Of a stretch of DNA of 64,000 nucleotides, positions 35,925 through 47,089 are shown in pieces (within the stretch, counting starts at the first letter, position 1; each line of letters begins with the position of its first letter). This DNA is from Zeugodacus cucurbitae (lineage: Eukaryota; Arthropoda; Insecta; Diptera; Tephritidae). The notes beneath the pieces were generated by a model. It saw only the letters and a program-made list of their open reading frames with translations, ran no database searches and was not told where the DNA came from. The position numbers and the translations under genes are program-made. Location: assembly GCF_028554725.1 (NCBI RefSeq), contig NC_071667.1, positions 37,343,501-37,407,500 of the forward strand, in the 5' to 3' direction.

Positions 35925-36258
35925 CTGTAGGAATGTACAGAGTTGGTCCTAACCGACTACCCAGAGGTAGTCCAGCCCTTATTGATCGTTCTCTGATATG
36001 AAGTCTGCTACTTTAACTGTAAATTTCCTGTTTATGCATATGACTGTTTATGCAATTCGTTGCTGCATTAGTTATTAGATCATTAAAATCTCGTATACCT
36101 TCGTCAATTTCTCTTTCCGTTTTTATTTTTAAATCAATGTTAATGTGGCTACTCACATATTTTTTATATGTTAACCAGTTCATATTGTGAGATGGTAGAC
36201 CAACTTTTGGCTCTGCGAATATGGGTCTGAACATATGACGAGACGAGTGTGCCAACAT
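35925..36258 (-). mobile_element. Jockey-type LINE fragments
   Basis: Two adjoining pieces, in reverse complement, match separate parts of the Jockey ORF2 seen at 50.2 kb (segment with Asn-Trp-Leu...Tyr-Lys-Lys-Tyr...Ser-Ser-His-Ile-Asn) and at about 51.4 kb (Gly-Val-Pro-Gln-Gly region). They are joined by an internal deletion. Dead. Confidence 0.7.
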
Positions 36259-37287
36259 AAAAAAACACTATAATACTAAATAATAGTATAATAGGAAGCA
36301 GTATATCTCTTAATGAATCGGTAAAGAAATATTCACTTCTATTATGTGTACTGTGCTGTATGCAACTTTTTTTAATTAAGTTAATTTCATATAATATTGC
36401 ATATATTAAATGAACGATGTACACATTTTATTCGATATGGTCACCTTTTGCTTTCATACAGTATTCGTTGGTATTGGTGACACTGCCCGAACCAAAGATA
36501 TTTTGAGACTACAGTTCAATGGAACGAAATGTAGACTTCCAGATGGCCAATTATCTGCCATGAATATATTTTTACACTAATGCTGAGTAGTAGTACTTAA
36601 ACACGGCTTCTAAAACATTTTTTCATTTGTAAAAAGATGCTTTCATAACCATTCAAAACTTATGTAAATCAATCATGGCAATACGATTTTTTAGTTATCC
36701 ACTCAATGGATAAGAACCGGGAGGAGGGTGATCGTTTTGGTTTATTATTAGCAAAAATCGAACTGATTATTATACATATGTATAGGTCTACTCCTACTAC
36801 ATACATATTACAATACAAATAAAGGCACTTTTATCTGTGATTTGTCCTTTTAACAGAATTTATGGCAAGACTAAATAGAACAATGAAATACCAGAGATAG
36901 CTTTAATAGTTGGTGAGGTATGTACAATAATAAATATTAAAAAACAGGGTCATGACCACTTTCCAAACTGTAATCCTCTGGACCAAATTTCCCTTTTATA
37001 CAGTAATTTAGTTATAGGACGTGTAGTAAATTTCAACAAGTTATTTAAATTTTTAGTCAAATTACTCTTGCACGGACAGACAGATACACATCCGGAATAT
37101 AATTTGTGTCGTAATCCAAGCCAAATTTATATATATAGTCCTAATAGCAAACAATTTTAACAACGCATTTTTTTCTTTATAACATGCAGCCTTTTTTGTA
37201 TTAAAATCATAAAGGTTGTTTAATGGTGCATTTGCTCCAAAAATGTAAGACATTATTATATATGTATATATAGATATATATTCTTAC
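36259..37287. other. Intron 3 segment with two small repeat relics
   Basis: No gene is visible. At 36713-36766 (plus strand) lies a short match to the 3' end of the TAA-tailed LINE (GGGAGGAGGGTGATCGTTTT, then TTATTATTA). At about 36930-37135 (plus) there is a diverged piece of the hairpin-ended repeat with GCACGGACAGACAGA and CATCCGGA. The rest is AT-rich and unremarkable. Confidence 0.5.
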
Positions 37288-37420
37288 CTCGACCCACAAA
37301 GGTTCAACGGCTTTTGGACAGCGTTCATAAATACCTATCCCATGTGAAAAATCTATGACCTCATCGTCAGTTCCATGTATTACTAAAACTGGTGATTTGA
37401 CTTTCGAAACTTTATCAATA
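37288..37420 (-). CDS. ABHD17 depalmitoylase, coding exon 3
   Basis: This exon encodes residues 215-259, joining exon 2 in phase 2 across a short 53-bp intron. The acceptor is TTTTTTCCAG and the donor GAG/GTAAGA. It carries His-Gly-Thr-Asp-Asp-Glu-Val-Ile-Asp-Phe-Ser-His-Gly, the family block with the catalytic Asp (Asp234 by position), and Cys-Pro-Lys-Ala-Val-Glu-Pro-Leu-Trp-Val-Glu before the exon end. The block is typical of ABHD17A/B/C and their fly ortholog. No frameshift or missing residue was seen. Confidence 0.94.
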
Positions 37421-37473
37421 CTGGAAAAAATTAATTTGATTAATACATAATATGGATCTAATAAAGTACATAC

Positions 37474-37653
37474 CTTGGAAATGCATCGAAAAACCACGTT
37501 CTTTTTGTGTTACGGAAAACTACTCTTAGTCCAGACATCAGTGGAGAATGAAGAATTACTGCTCCAACTTCATGCTTTGTTGCCAAATCAACTGTTGGGA
37601 CTGTACCAATACTTTGACCGTATAAAATTATAGTTTCTGGACTGATATTAAAC
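37474..37653 (-). CDS. ABHD17 depalmitoylase, coding exon 2
   Basis: This exon encodes residues 156-214 plus parts of the two split codons. It contains Leu-Tyr-Gly-Gln-Ser-Ile-Gly-Thr-Val-Pro, the nucleophile elbow of the alpha/beta hydrolase fold, with Ser169 as catalytic nucleophile. His-Ser-Pro-Leu-Met-Ser-Gly-Leu-Arg-Val and a Trp-Phe-Phe-Asp segment follow. The acceptor is TTCAATATAG and the donor AG/GTATGT. The upstream intron is 25,777 bp (37654-63430), so the nucleophile exon is separated from the N-terminal exon by a large transposon-filled intron. Confidence 0.94.
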
Positions 37654-38482
37654 CTATATTGAATACATATTTATATCTATTAATGGCATATATACATAAG
37701 TACGTACGTATCAAGAGTAAATAATGGTAGGCTTCGGGGAGAAATTGTACAGGTTAAAGGAATATAATATAATTTTGGTATTACAAAAATACATTCACTA
37801 TAATTCCTTTCGGATTAATTGCTTCTCATTACCTCTCCATGTAACATATCAAGTCTCTGGTTAAAAAAATAAAGGAAATTGTAAAATTTAAAATATTATG
37901 GATTTGAACAGGCTATCCCAAAAATAGTGTTTGAGACGTGTTTCGACGATCGGAAGAAGCGTATGAATAGTTTTAAGGCGACAACAATAATGTTGACTAA
38001 TGAAAAATTAAAAAAAAAAAAAACAGAAAATTCCATTTTTAATTTTTTAAAATACCTCGTAAGTTTGTCAATATTTATTACAGTTTACACATTAAAAATA
38101 AATAAAATTTTTCACTTTCCACCACCAAACTACACTATATACAAGACTATATGCTCACTTAATTTTGCTAAGATATAGTGGAACTTCTCTAACTCGAATC
38201 ACCACAATACACAAAAAACTTCGAGTTAGAGAGACTTCGAGTTATAGAATTTTCATTAAAACATATAAATTTTCAAAAAGCTGTAATATAAGATTTTATT
38301 TATTTACTTCGCAAAAATTTTGATGGACATACGTTAAAAGATGTTTTCTGTAATTTTGTTCGTTGCAGTTTGCTATTGTTTGGCTATTGAAGTCTGTATC
38401 CCATGCCTTTGTTAGATGATTTATACAACCCATAAGTATAATATTAAACTTTTTGTTCGCCTCCGTACGATATAGAGGAACT

Positions 38483-38577
38483 GTTCTTGCTTCGGCAGAT
38501 CATATACTAAAATTGGAACGATAAAAAGAAGATTAGCATGGCCCCTGCGCAAGGATGACACGCAAAATCGTGAAGCG
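38483..38577 (+). pseudogene. U6 snRNA retropseudogene (5' 95 nt)
   Basis: It matches spliceosomal U6 from its first nucleotide, GTTCTTGCTTCGGCAG, through ATACTAAAATTGGAACGAT, GATTAGCATGGCCCCTGCGC, AAGGATGACACGC and AAAATCGTGAAGCG. Differences are AGATCATA for AGAACATA and GATAAAAAG for GATACAGAG. The last dozen U6 nucleotides and the terminal T-run are missing. The left flank is MITE sequence, so the U6 pol III promoter elements are absent and expression is not expected. Confidence 0.93.
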
Positions 38578-39214
38578 ATCAGTGGTGTGATCTCCACTAG
38601 TTGGAATGCCGAACGGTTAGAGTGTGTTTGGTTTGATTTGGTGTGTTTGCGCGTGAGGTGTTTAAGCGGCGAAGACAATTAGCTGGAAACTAAGGATAGT
38701 TCCTTTGTGTGAATGGTGTGTGTATTGTGTGTGTATTGGATGAGAGGATGGGGTCCAACCCCTGGTCACCAGTCCAGAGCAGTATGGAAGCTCAACTGGT
38801 AGTAGGTTGTTTTTTTTTTTTTTTTTTGGCTACGAGGTCTGACCGGAGACTTAATTCTGGTACCACGGAGAGTAGGAGCCCTTGGAGTTCGCTCCAACCT
38901 ACACGTGCGGACTGGCCCCTCGGGGAGTATCGTGGTGGTTGTGGTTTAATACCCGAATGCGGGGAGAGTGATCCTTGTTACTCAATGTGGAGTTGCATTG
39001 CAACCGGGTGCCGGACCCAAAGTACTGCAGAGGTTTTAGATAGGCCTCGAACGTCACCAAGGTGGTTAGTGTGTCCATTCCACATGTCAATTGGTACCGA
39101 ATAATGCTTTGCATATTCGGGGCGCTGATCATCGCATTGATTTGATCCGCTGTGTTTTTGAGCACCGTGAGGTAAGGCCGTCGTCGGCAGGTACTCACGT
39201 AAATATTGGCTTTA
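38483..39214 (+). mobile_element. U6 snRNA-headed chimeric retro-insertion with 14-bp TSD
   Basis: The insert begins exactly at U6 nucleotide 1 and is flanked by GATATAGAGGAACT (38469-38482) and GATATAGAGGGACT (39215-39228), a 14-bp target duplication with one mismatch. After 95 nt of U6 the sequence switches at 38578 to about 637 bp of unrelated sequence. This includes a T-run at about 38810-38826 and then a GC-rich body with CGAATGCGGGG, CCGGGTGCCGGACC and GTACTCACG. There is no poly(A) tail. The structure fits template switching by a LINE RT onto U6 RNA, or a SINE with a U6-derived head. The partner sequence is not recognised with confidence. Confidence 0.82.
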
Positions 39215-40524
39215 GATATAGAGGGACTATTTTTAATTCTGCCTCGATAGTAAAATTTTAAATTTTGTATTATGCCCTCACCAAAAAGTTCGATTTATGG
39301 AAGGAAATTTGTATGAAAGTTGCCTTCTATTCCCACTTAAGATGTTCGAGTTATAGAAATTCGAGTTAGGGAAGGAAATTTGTATGCAATTTGGCTTCTA
39401 AACGCTATTGCCATGACAAGTGTTCGAGTTATGGAAATCTTCGAGATGTGGAAGTTCCACTGTATCTCACATATTAACCGATATATGCGGAATAAATCCC
39501 ACACATTATTAGGTATATGGGAGCTAGGGGAAGTTCTGATCCGATTTTAATAATTTTTGGAACAGAGACACACAATTAGGAGAAAATAATTTCCTCTGAA
39601 TTAAATTAAAATATCTGAAAGATTTGCCGATATTTTCGGTGAAAAATTACCCTTAGGAACTGAGTTCTTCATGTAGATATCAGGGGCTTTGAAGAGTTAT
39701 AGTCCGATTTCGAAAAATTTTCCAGATGATATATAGTATTTGTGTAAAGTTTTATTCCGCTATCTTCATCGGTTCCTTATTTATATATTATAAATTGAAC
39801 GAATCAGATGGAATTCAGAATTGAGTTATATGGGAAGTTGGCGTGCTTATGAACCGATCGCCCATTTTTTATCCGTGTTGAAAGGGTGTCAAGAAGATAT
39901 TATATACCGAATTTCATTGAAATCGGTCGAGTAGTTCCTGAGATATGGTTTTTGACCCATAAGTGGGCGAAGCCACGGCCATTTTCCTTTTTTTGTAAAA
40001 AAATTTGAGTGCAGCTTCTATCTGCCTTTCTTATGTAAAATTTAGTGTTTCTGACGTTTTTCGTTAGTGAGTAAACTCACTTTTAGTAATTTTCAATCTA
40101 AGCTTTGTATAAGAGGAGGGCGTGGTTACTATCCGATTTCTTTCCTTTTTGGACTGTATAAGGGAATAGCTAAAAGAAACGACTACAGAAAGTTTGGTTT
40201 ATATACCTTAATTGGTTTGCAGGATATATACAAAAAAATTACACCCAAATATGCCCCTGCCTAATGTGATCCTCTGTTCCAAATGTTACTTTTATAACTT
40301 TAATTATGGCTTAGTTATGACACTTTATGTGTTTTCGGTTTTCGCCATTTTGTGGGCGTGGCAGTGGACCGATTTTGGCCATCTTCGAAAGCAACCTCCA
40401 AGGAATTTGTGTTCCAAGTTTAATTAAGATATCTCAATTTTATAGTTATAGCTTGCACGGACAGACAGACGGACGGACAGACATCCGGATTTCAACTTCA
40501 CCCGTCATCCTGATCATTTAAATA

Positions 40525-41094
40525 CAGTGGAACTTCTCTAACTTGAATCACCATAATTCACAAAACAACTTCGAGTTAGAGAGACTTCGAGTTATAGAAT
40601 TTCATTAAAACATATAATTTGTCAAAAAACTGTAAAATATAGATTTATATCCAGTTTTAATTATTTACTTCGGAAAAAGTTTTATATTCATACGTTAAAA
40701 TATGTATTCTGTAATTTTGTTGGTTGCAGTTTGCTATTGTTTGGCTCTTTACGTCTGTATCCTATGCCTTTGTTATATGATTTTTGCAATTCTTAAATGT
40801 AAAATCATATTTTTTGTTCGCCTCCATAGGATATATAGGGAATCTGTTAAAATTTTGGCTCGATAGAAAAATTTTAATTTTTGTATTATGCCCTGACCAA
40901 AAAGTTCTATTTATGGAAGGAAATTTGGATGAAAGTTGCCTTCTATTGCCACTTCAGAAGTTCGAGTTATGGAGAGCTTCGAGTTATAGAAATTCGAGTT
41001 AAGGAAGGAAATTTGTATGAAATTTGACTTCTAAACGCTATTGCCAATTCAAGTGTTCGAGTTAGGAGATCTTCGAGTTATGGAAGTTCCACTG
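40525..41094. mobile_element. pogo-like MITE, 570 bp, TA target
   Basis: It starts CAGTGGAACTTCTCTAACTT and ends GAAGTTCCACTG, with TA on both sides. Several internal CTTCGAGTTA/AGTTATGGA inverted and direct blocks are typical of the family. It is inserted in repeat copy D between the GATCA block and CATATCTAACTC. No coding potential. Confidence 0.85.
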
Positions 41095-41197
41095 TATTTA
41101 TAACCCCATATCTAACTCTTTTATTTCTGGGTGATACAAACAACCGTTATGTGAACAAAACTATAATACTATTGTGCAACATGTTGCGTGAGTATAA

Positions 41198-42585
41198 AAA
41201 ATGCAAAAGCAATGCATAAACAAAACAAGAACAGAACAAGAAGCACAGCACTTAATGACTGGCCAAACTTGGCCAAATTCCAAAATTTTCGGTTAGTATT
41301 ATTACGAAAGAGTTCTAGGAAGAGTGCCACTATTAGGTTTCTCATGAAACTGTGCGCCAATACAATAGTACTTTGGCAGAAAACATTGTACCTTCATTGT
41401 ATTTTTATCCGTCATATTTTAAAAATCCTAATTAATATATAGGTATAAATAAGAAGGAATAAACAAATCCATGTTTTGAAAAAAATAGCGGGAATTGTAA
41501 AATTTAAAAGTGTACGGGTTTGGAAAGTCCAATTGTCTAAATTTTGTATTATGTACATGCTCCTGAAATAGTAGCCATTCCTTAGTTCTCGAAAATAACA
41601 ATTGTTTCGGCGAAGTTAACAACGACAACGACAACGAGGATTCATAGTGTGAAATACTTTTAAATATTGCTTTATTTAAAGAAATAAAGATGGAAACTAC
41701 CATACATACATATTTTTATTATTTGGTATTCATAATTTAGTATTCATATAAGAAACTTGTTTATACTTATACACTTAAAAAGAACTTTATTTCTGTGCAT
41801 TTTGTACCTTTCTTATTTGCAATAAGTACTGTATTTTCCTTACCTTCTATTTTAAACAAATAACAACTAATAAAGGGACCTTATGAACAGAGATAAAGAG
41901 ATGTACAACTTTCATCTCATTGGAAGTGAGAGCGTTATATCAAACGTCAAAACCTAATAATCTTTTAACAGTTGAAATAGATTAGGAGGTTTTGAAAGGG
42001 GAAACTGGAACGGCCAGATTGAAATGTTGCAAAAAAATTATACGACGGAGACATTTTTAACCTCCGTGCAGGATCACTTATAAGAACTTAAAACAATAAA
42101 TATAAATGTAAAAGTGAAATTTTAAGGTATTTGAGGAAATGATTTGTGATATGCAGCAAGGGGAAAAAAATGTTCATGAAAATTAAAAATTAATTTACTA
42201 ATTGATAGGTATTAATTCACTTTATTTACCATTGAAAGTTCGAAAACCGATTGTTTTTATATACCACTATTTCTCTTACCGAGATTTAATTAAGTATTCT
42301 TTATATTAGTATATAATAATTATCGATTCCAATAAATATTGGGTGTTTTAATTAATAGCCCAAAAATTAATATTTTGTCTGATCTGGCAACAATTTAAAT
42401 TGTTATAAAAAATGCTAATTTAGGGGCTCACACTGCTATGAATGTGATAGCAAAAATCAATATTTGGTCTAATGTTCTCGCATAGAATAAATTAAATGGT
42501 AAGATTTTTTTAAGAGAAAAATATCAATTTTAATTTTTCATAAGCGACTGCTATTATTTCGAACACAGTAGTATATATGTATGTA
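41198..42585. other. Intron 1 segment without recognised features
   Basis: AT-rich intronic DNA. No open frame of recognisable family, no clear terminal repeats and no RNA gene was seen. Short frames (up to about 90 codons) look like chance. Confidence 0.4.
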
Positions 42586-44224
42586 CAGTGAGTGCCACTC
42601 AAAATGGCCCACCTGCGAAAAGTTTTCAAAACATGTTATAACACCAGGCCTATTTTATTTATTTTGAATTTCTATTATTTTCCTCAAAGCTTAATTAGTA
42701 ACCAATAAGAAAAAGCAAAAATTATTAAATTTGAATGATATATTTCCAATATTTACAAGAAAACATAAAAACACACCGAAAAATGACGCGTCACTCAAAA
42801 TGACCCACGCATTGAAAGCAACTCAAATAACTGTATTTTATTAAAACCGTTAACAATTTTGTGTCTGTTTGTTTAGTTTAGACATATTTACTATGATATC
42901 GATCAATTAGTTCTATTTGTGACTTTGGAAGTGTAAGATATTGTGAGTTTTCGTAAAATGGGTCCTCAAACTACAAACGAAATACGAAATTTAATAATTC
43001 AACATTATAAAAATGGAATAAGTCAAAGAAAAATAGCAGAAATGGTTAAAAGACCACGTGGCACTATAAAAAATATAATAAAACGCTTTACCGAAGAAAA
43101 TCGGATCACAAACAAAGCGTGAGCGTGAAGAGCATTGGGTTCTCCAAAAAGTAAAAGTAAATCCACGTCTGAGTGCTCCAAATCTTCGAGATATGTTATT
43201 AGAACAATTTAATACCATATGCAGTGCAACTACGATCAGAAGGGTTCTCCACAAGGCTGGTTTACATGGAAGAATTGCCCGGAAAAAACCATTTGTTAGT
43301 GAGAAAAACAAGAAAGTTCGTTTAGAATACGCTCACAACTACCAAATGAAAGATTTTGAGTTTTGGAAAAACGTAATTTTTGTGGACGAATCCAAATTTA
43401 TCTTATTTGGATCAGACGGGAGAGTTAACGTATGGCGAAGACCGAATGAAGAGCTGGATCCGAAACATCTTAGACCTACAGTGAAGCATGGTGGTGGACA
43501 TGTGATGGTGTGGGGTGCTTGTTCCGCCGCAGGAGTTGGAAAACTGTGCTTCGTTGAAGGGAATATGGATAAATTTCAATATTTACAAATTCTGCAAGAA
43601 AATTTAAAACAAAGTGCACAGAAGCTGGAAATTGGGAGTACATTTCACTTGTATCAAGATAACGATCCGAAGCATACCGCCCATATCGTAAAGGAATGGT
43701 TATTGTATAATTGTCCTAAAGTCTTAAAAACTCCACCGCAATCTCCCGACTTAAACATAATTGAGAACTTATGGCATAAATTGGAAGTAGAAATTCGGAA
43801 GCACGCAATATCAAATACAAATGACCTCAAGATTGCCCTAATGGAGGAATGGGAGAAAATATCTCCCGAGTATACAAAAAAATTGGTAGAATCTATTCCA
43901 AATAGATTAAAATCAGTTATAAATCAAAGAGGTTATCCCACTAAGTACTAATTCCAAAAAATTTCTGATTATTTTATGAATTTTCATATATTTAAATAAG
44001 TGGGCCATTTGATGTGGAACATATAATTTCATGTGAATTGCTTGTTTTGTGTAAATATTGAAAGTATTATTTTATAAATGAACCGTTTTTGTTTTGTTTC
44101 TGTTGGCTATTGTCTAAAATTTAAGAAAATAAAAAAAAAAATTACAAATAAAAACTAAGTTTTGGTGTTTTTAACACGTTTTGTAAATTTTTCACAGGTG
44201 GGCCATTTTGAGTGGCACTCACTG
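42586..44224 (+). mobile_element. Tc1-like transposon with IR/DR ends, 1,639 bp
   Basis: The outer termini are CAGTGAGTGCCACTCAAAAT (42586) and its inverted copy at 44205-44224, within inverted repeats of about 35-50 bp, flanked by TA. A second, inner copy of the CACTCAAAATG(A/G)CCCAC motif occurs about 200 bp inside each end (near 42791 and 44000-44018), giving the IR/DR arrangement known from some Tc1-family elements. The transposase gene has one disabling frameshift. The TIRs are nearly intact, so this is a fairly young copy. Confidence 0.92.
42958..43951 (+). pseudogene. Tc1-family DD34E transposase, frameshifted
   Basis: The first segment (ATG 42958 to a TGA near 43120) encodes an N-terminal helix-turn-helix with Ile-Ser-Gln-Arg-Lys-Ile-Ala. 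After a frameshift or small deletion near 43105-43115 the frame continues to 43951. The catalytic residues are all present: Asp in Phe-Val-Asp-Glu-Ser-Lys-Phe, Asp in Gln-Asp-Asn-Asp-Pro-Lys-His-Thr, and Glu in Leu-Asn-Ile-Ile-Glu-Asn-Leu-Trp. By count, 34 residues lie between the second Asp and the Glu (DD34E). The C-terminus is complete. The second part begins with an open frame even without an ATG, so the gene is broken only at the linker between DNA-binding and catalytic domains. Confidence 0.93.
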
Positions 44225-44446
44225 TATGTATGCATACTATGGCGAATTGTCAGATTGTTCGGATGGCGATATGTTGATAAAGATCTACTATATAAGGACT
44301 GTGAGAGTGTCATTTGAATACGTAAAAACTAATCTGCTAGTTTGATAGTATTGAAGAAAGGTTTTTACTTTAACCCAATGATGGCGAATGGAATGTGGCT
44401 CCTGTTTGTATTCACTTTAAGAATAACATTGATCCATATAAAAGAA

Positions 44447-45362
44447 GTAAGGAAAGGCTAAGTTCGGGTGCAACCGAACATCTTATACTCTCGCAATTTA
44501 TTTAGAGATTTAGCTATATTTTCGGTGAAAAATTACCCTTAGGCACTGAGTTCTTCATGTTTGATATCAGGGGCCTTGAAAAGTCATGGTCCGATTTTAA
44601 CAATTTTTCCACAAGTGATGTCACAGCTTAAATACAGTATTTGTGTAAAGTTTTATTTCGCTATCTTCATTAGTTCCTTATGTATACATTAAATTGAACG
44701 AATCAGAAGCATTCAAAATTGAGTTATATCGGAAGTGGGCGTAGTTGTGAACCGATTTCGCCCATATTCCACCAGTGTCATCAGGGTCTCAAGAAAATAT
44801 TATATACAGAATTTCATTGAAATCTGTCGAGTAGTTCTTGAGATATGGTTTTTGACCCATAAGTGGGCGACGTCACGCCCATTTTCCATTTTGTAAAAAA
44901 AATCTCAGTGCAGCTTCCTTCTGTCATTTCTTATGTAAAATTTGGTGTTTCTGACGTTTCTCTTTAGTGAGTTAACACACTTTTAGTCATTTTCACCCTA
45001 ACCTTTGTATGGGAGGTGGGCGTGGTTATTATACGATTTCTTTCATTTTTGGACTGTATAAGGAAATAGCTAAAAGAAACGACTGCAGAAAGTTTGGTTT
45101 ATATAGCTTTATTGGATTGCAAGATATATACAAAAACCTATTTGGGGGCGGGGTCACGCCCACTTTTCCAAAAAAATTACATTCAAATGTGCCCCTCCCT
45201 AACGGACAGACAGACATCCGGATTTGAACTTTACTCGTAACCCTGATCACTTTGGTATATATAACCTTATATCTAACTCGTGTAGTTTTAGGACTTACAA
45301 ACAACCGTTATGTGGACAAAACTATAATACTCTCTTAGCAACTTTTGTTGCGAGAGTATAAA
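44447..45362 (+). repeat. Hairpin-ended interspersed repeat, copy E
   Basis: The left end is AAGTAAGGAAAGGCTAAGTT followed by the small hairpin TTCGGGTGCAACCGAA. The right end is the hairpin ATACTCTC...GCGAGAGTAT. The interior contains the shared GTGGGCGTGG blocks and GGACAGACAGACATCCGG. There are internal deletions relative to copy F. Confidence 0.85.
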
Positions 45363-45381
45363 ATTAATAGCATAAAACAAG

Positions 45382-46050
45382 ACATCATATCGTTCATTTA
45401 CATGAATAGTGTCATAACTCAAAAAACACGATTTTTGAGTTGAGTATGCAGAATTGTGCGCAATTTCATCGTCCATATTGTATACAAACTTCATTCCGAT
45501 GCGTGGGAAAATAAACCGTGATATAAGAATGTGCCGTTCTTAAACTTGTTATGTTGCATTAGTTTTTAACCACAATAACGACACTTCTCAGTTGTGCCTG
45601 AATTAGTTATAATTTTTTTTACGAAATAACGACATATTTTGTGTTCCAACACATATTGTGAAAAGGTGAATTTGGTTTTCTTTTCAGAAAGAACGACACA
45701 TTTTGTATTACAACGATATTGGTGAAATATTAATTAAATCTTTCATATTGCTTTTTTAGCAAAAACGACACATTTGACTTATGACGGCGAAATTGATTTA
45801 TATTTTTCACAAATAACGACATAATTCAAAATGGGTCACATTTATGCCCAAGAAAAAGCATTAGTTCACTCTATTTGACCATTAATGCTCAACATTGTAT
45901 TAATATATTACAGGCCACTAGATTTGTAAATAAACTGATGGCATTTTTTTATATTTGCTAAATAAGAGACAATTGAAAACTTTAAATCGCTCTCCTGAAA
46001 AATCGATTTTTTTGAGTTGTGACGCTTCAAGTAAATGAGCGATATGATGT
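45382..46050. mobile_element. TIR element with internal AACGACA repeats
   Basis: The left end ACATCATATCGTTCATTTAC is mirrored at the right (reverse complement ACATCATATCGCTCATTTAC), followed on both sides by an AACTCAAAAAA...CGATTTTT block. The interior has five spaced AACGACA(C/T) motifs between 45585 and 45830. No coding frame. Confidence 0.6.
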
Positions 46051-46081
46051 ACTTGCGGATCCTATAACTAGAAATGTTATA

Positions 46082-46603
46082 CAGTAGTTTTCTGAAATAA
46101 CGAATATTCGTTTTAACGAAAACCGCTTATAACGAACAAGCAAATTTGTTACATTGAGTACCTTAAATAACGAACATCGGGGATTTGTACGTACTCGGTT
46201 TAACGAACAACATGAAGAAGACATATGAAAAAAGAGAAAAAATTCAAATAACATCGAACCAGAATTAAAAATAAAACTTGAAAAAACTTCAAAACAAATG
46301 TGCAAATTGAAAAAATGTTGAATTTTATAAAAAAAAGCTTAAAATAATTGATCAGCACCAAATATAAGTATAAGTGTCAGAATTGGTCCATTTTGGAAGA
46401 ATTTATTGTATTGGAATTGTTTTGTTATGGTTTTTCATTTTTAACAAATAATTAATAAAACAATTTATTAAACTGCAATTTACAGATATTTAACTCATTT
46501 TTATTGAAAAACATACCTCTAAGTGAGTTAACGCATTAACGAAAATTTCGATGTAACGAACAGGCCTGACAATTAATATGTTCGTTATTTCGGAAAACTA
46601 CTG
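46082..46603. mobile_element. pogo/Tc1-type MITE, 522 bp, TA target
   Basis: It starts CAGTAGTTTTCTGAAATAAC and its reverse complement starts CAGTAGTTTTCCGAAATAAC, with TA directly outside both ends. Subterminal (C/T)GAA-rich motifs such as TAACGAAC recur inside. No transposase. Confidence 0.85.
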
Positions 46604-47089
46604 TATTATTATCACCCATATTATGTATATATAATATCCTGAGTTCAGTCGCCTTCAGGCTATCGTAGCCCGAAAAATACATTAAGAGAGGCTACTGGCG
46701 AATATGACAGGCTACTGATCGCCAGTCGCCATTTTTTGCATATTATCTATTACTATCAACCCTCATTACAGTATCCAAATATGTCAAAAGCAGGCTACTG
46801 ATCAAGACCAGTTTCTTCATTATAGATTGTAGTTTTGAGTAAAGCAGTATAATACATATATTCAGAGGGCGAAGAAATTGTAAATACAAATAAAAAATGT
46901 GTTTACATTAATATATAATTGAATGAGTTGCTTTTTAAATATTATTTAAAAAAATGCAAAACTATGGAATGGCTTTGAAGCCGATTCAGGTCACCACATA
47001 GGACTGGAAAAGAATAGCAGAAGCTAATATTTTAATAATACTCTATTTTTGAGCAATTTGTTAAATTATATTTACTTCTGAGATATAGA

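Larger units (their letters stand above)
38176..39462. mobile_element. pogo-like MITE with nested U6-chimera insertion
   Basis: It starts (C to T)AGTGGAACTTCTCTAACTC and ends GGAAGTTCCACTG, at a TA target inside repeat copy D. The interior has the family's CTTCGAGTTA blocks. A 732-bp retro-insertion (38483-39214) with its duplicated target interrupts it; without it the MITE is about 540 bp. Confidence 0.8.
38110..41197 (+). repeat. Hairpin-ended interspersed repeat, copy D, with two MITE insertions
   Basis: The repeat can be followed as 38110-38175, then 39463-40524, then 41095-41197. At each break a pogo-like MITE is inserted at a TA. Landmarks are CTCACTTAATTTTGCTAAGA, GAGTTCTTCATGTAGATATC, TTTTGTGGGCGTGGCAGTGG, ACAGACGGACGGACAGACAT and a terminal hairpin ending GCGTGAGTATAA. 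Comparison with copy F at 57316-58778 shows uninterrupted sequence at the first insertion point. Confidence 0.82.

Noticed and set aside
38709..39104. 131-codon frame over the U6-chimera body
   Set aside because: It includes a poly-Phe run from the T-tract and has no family resemblance. Not supported as protein.
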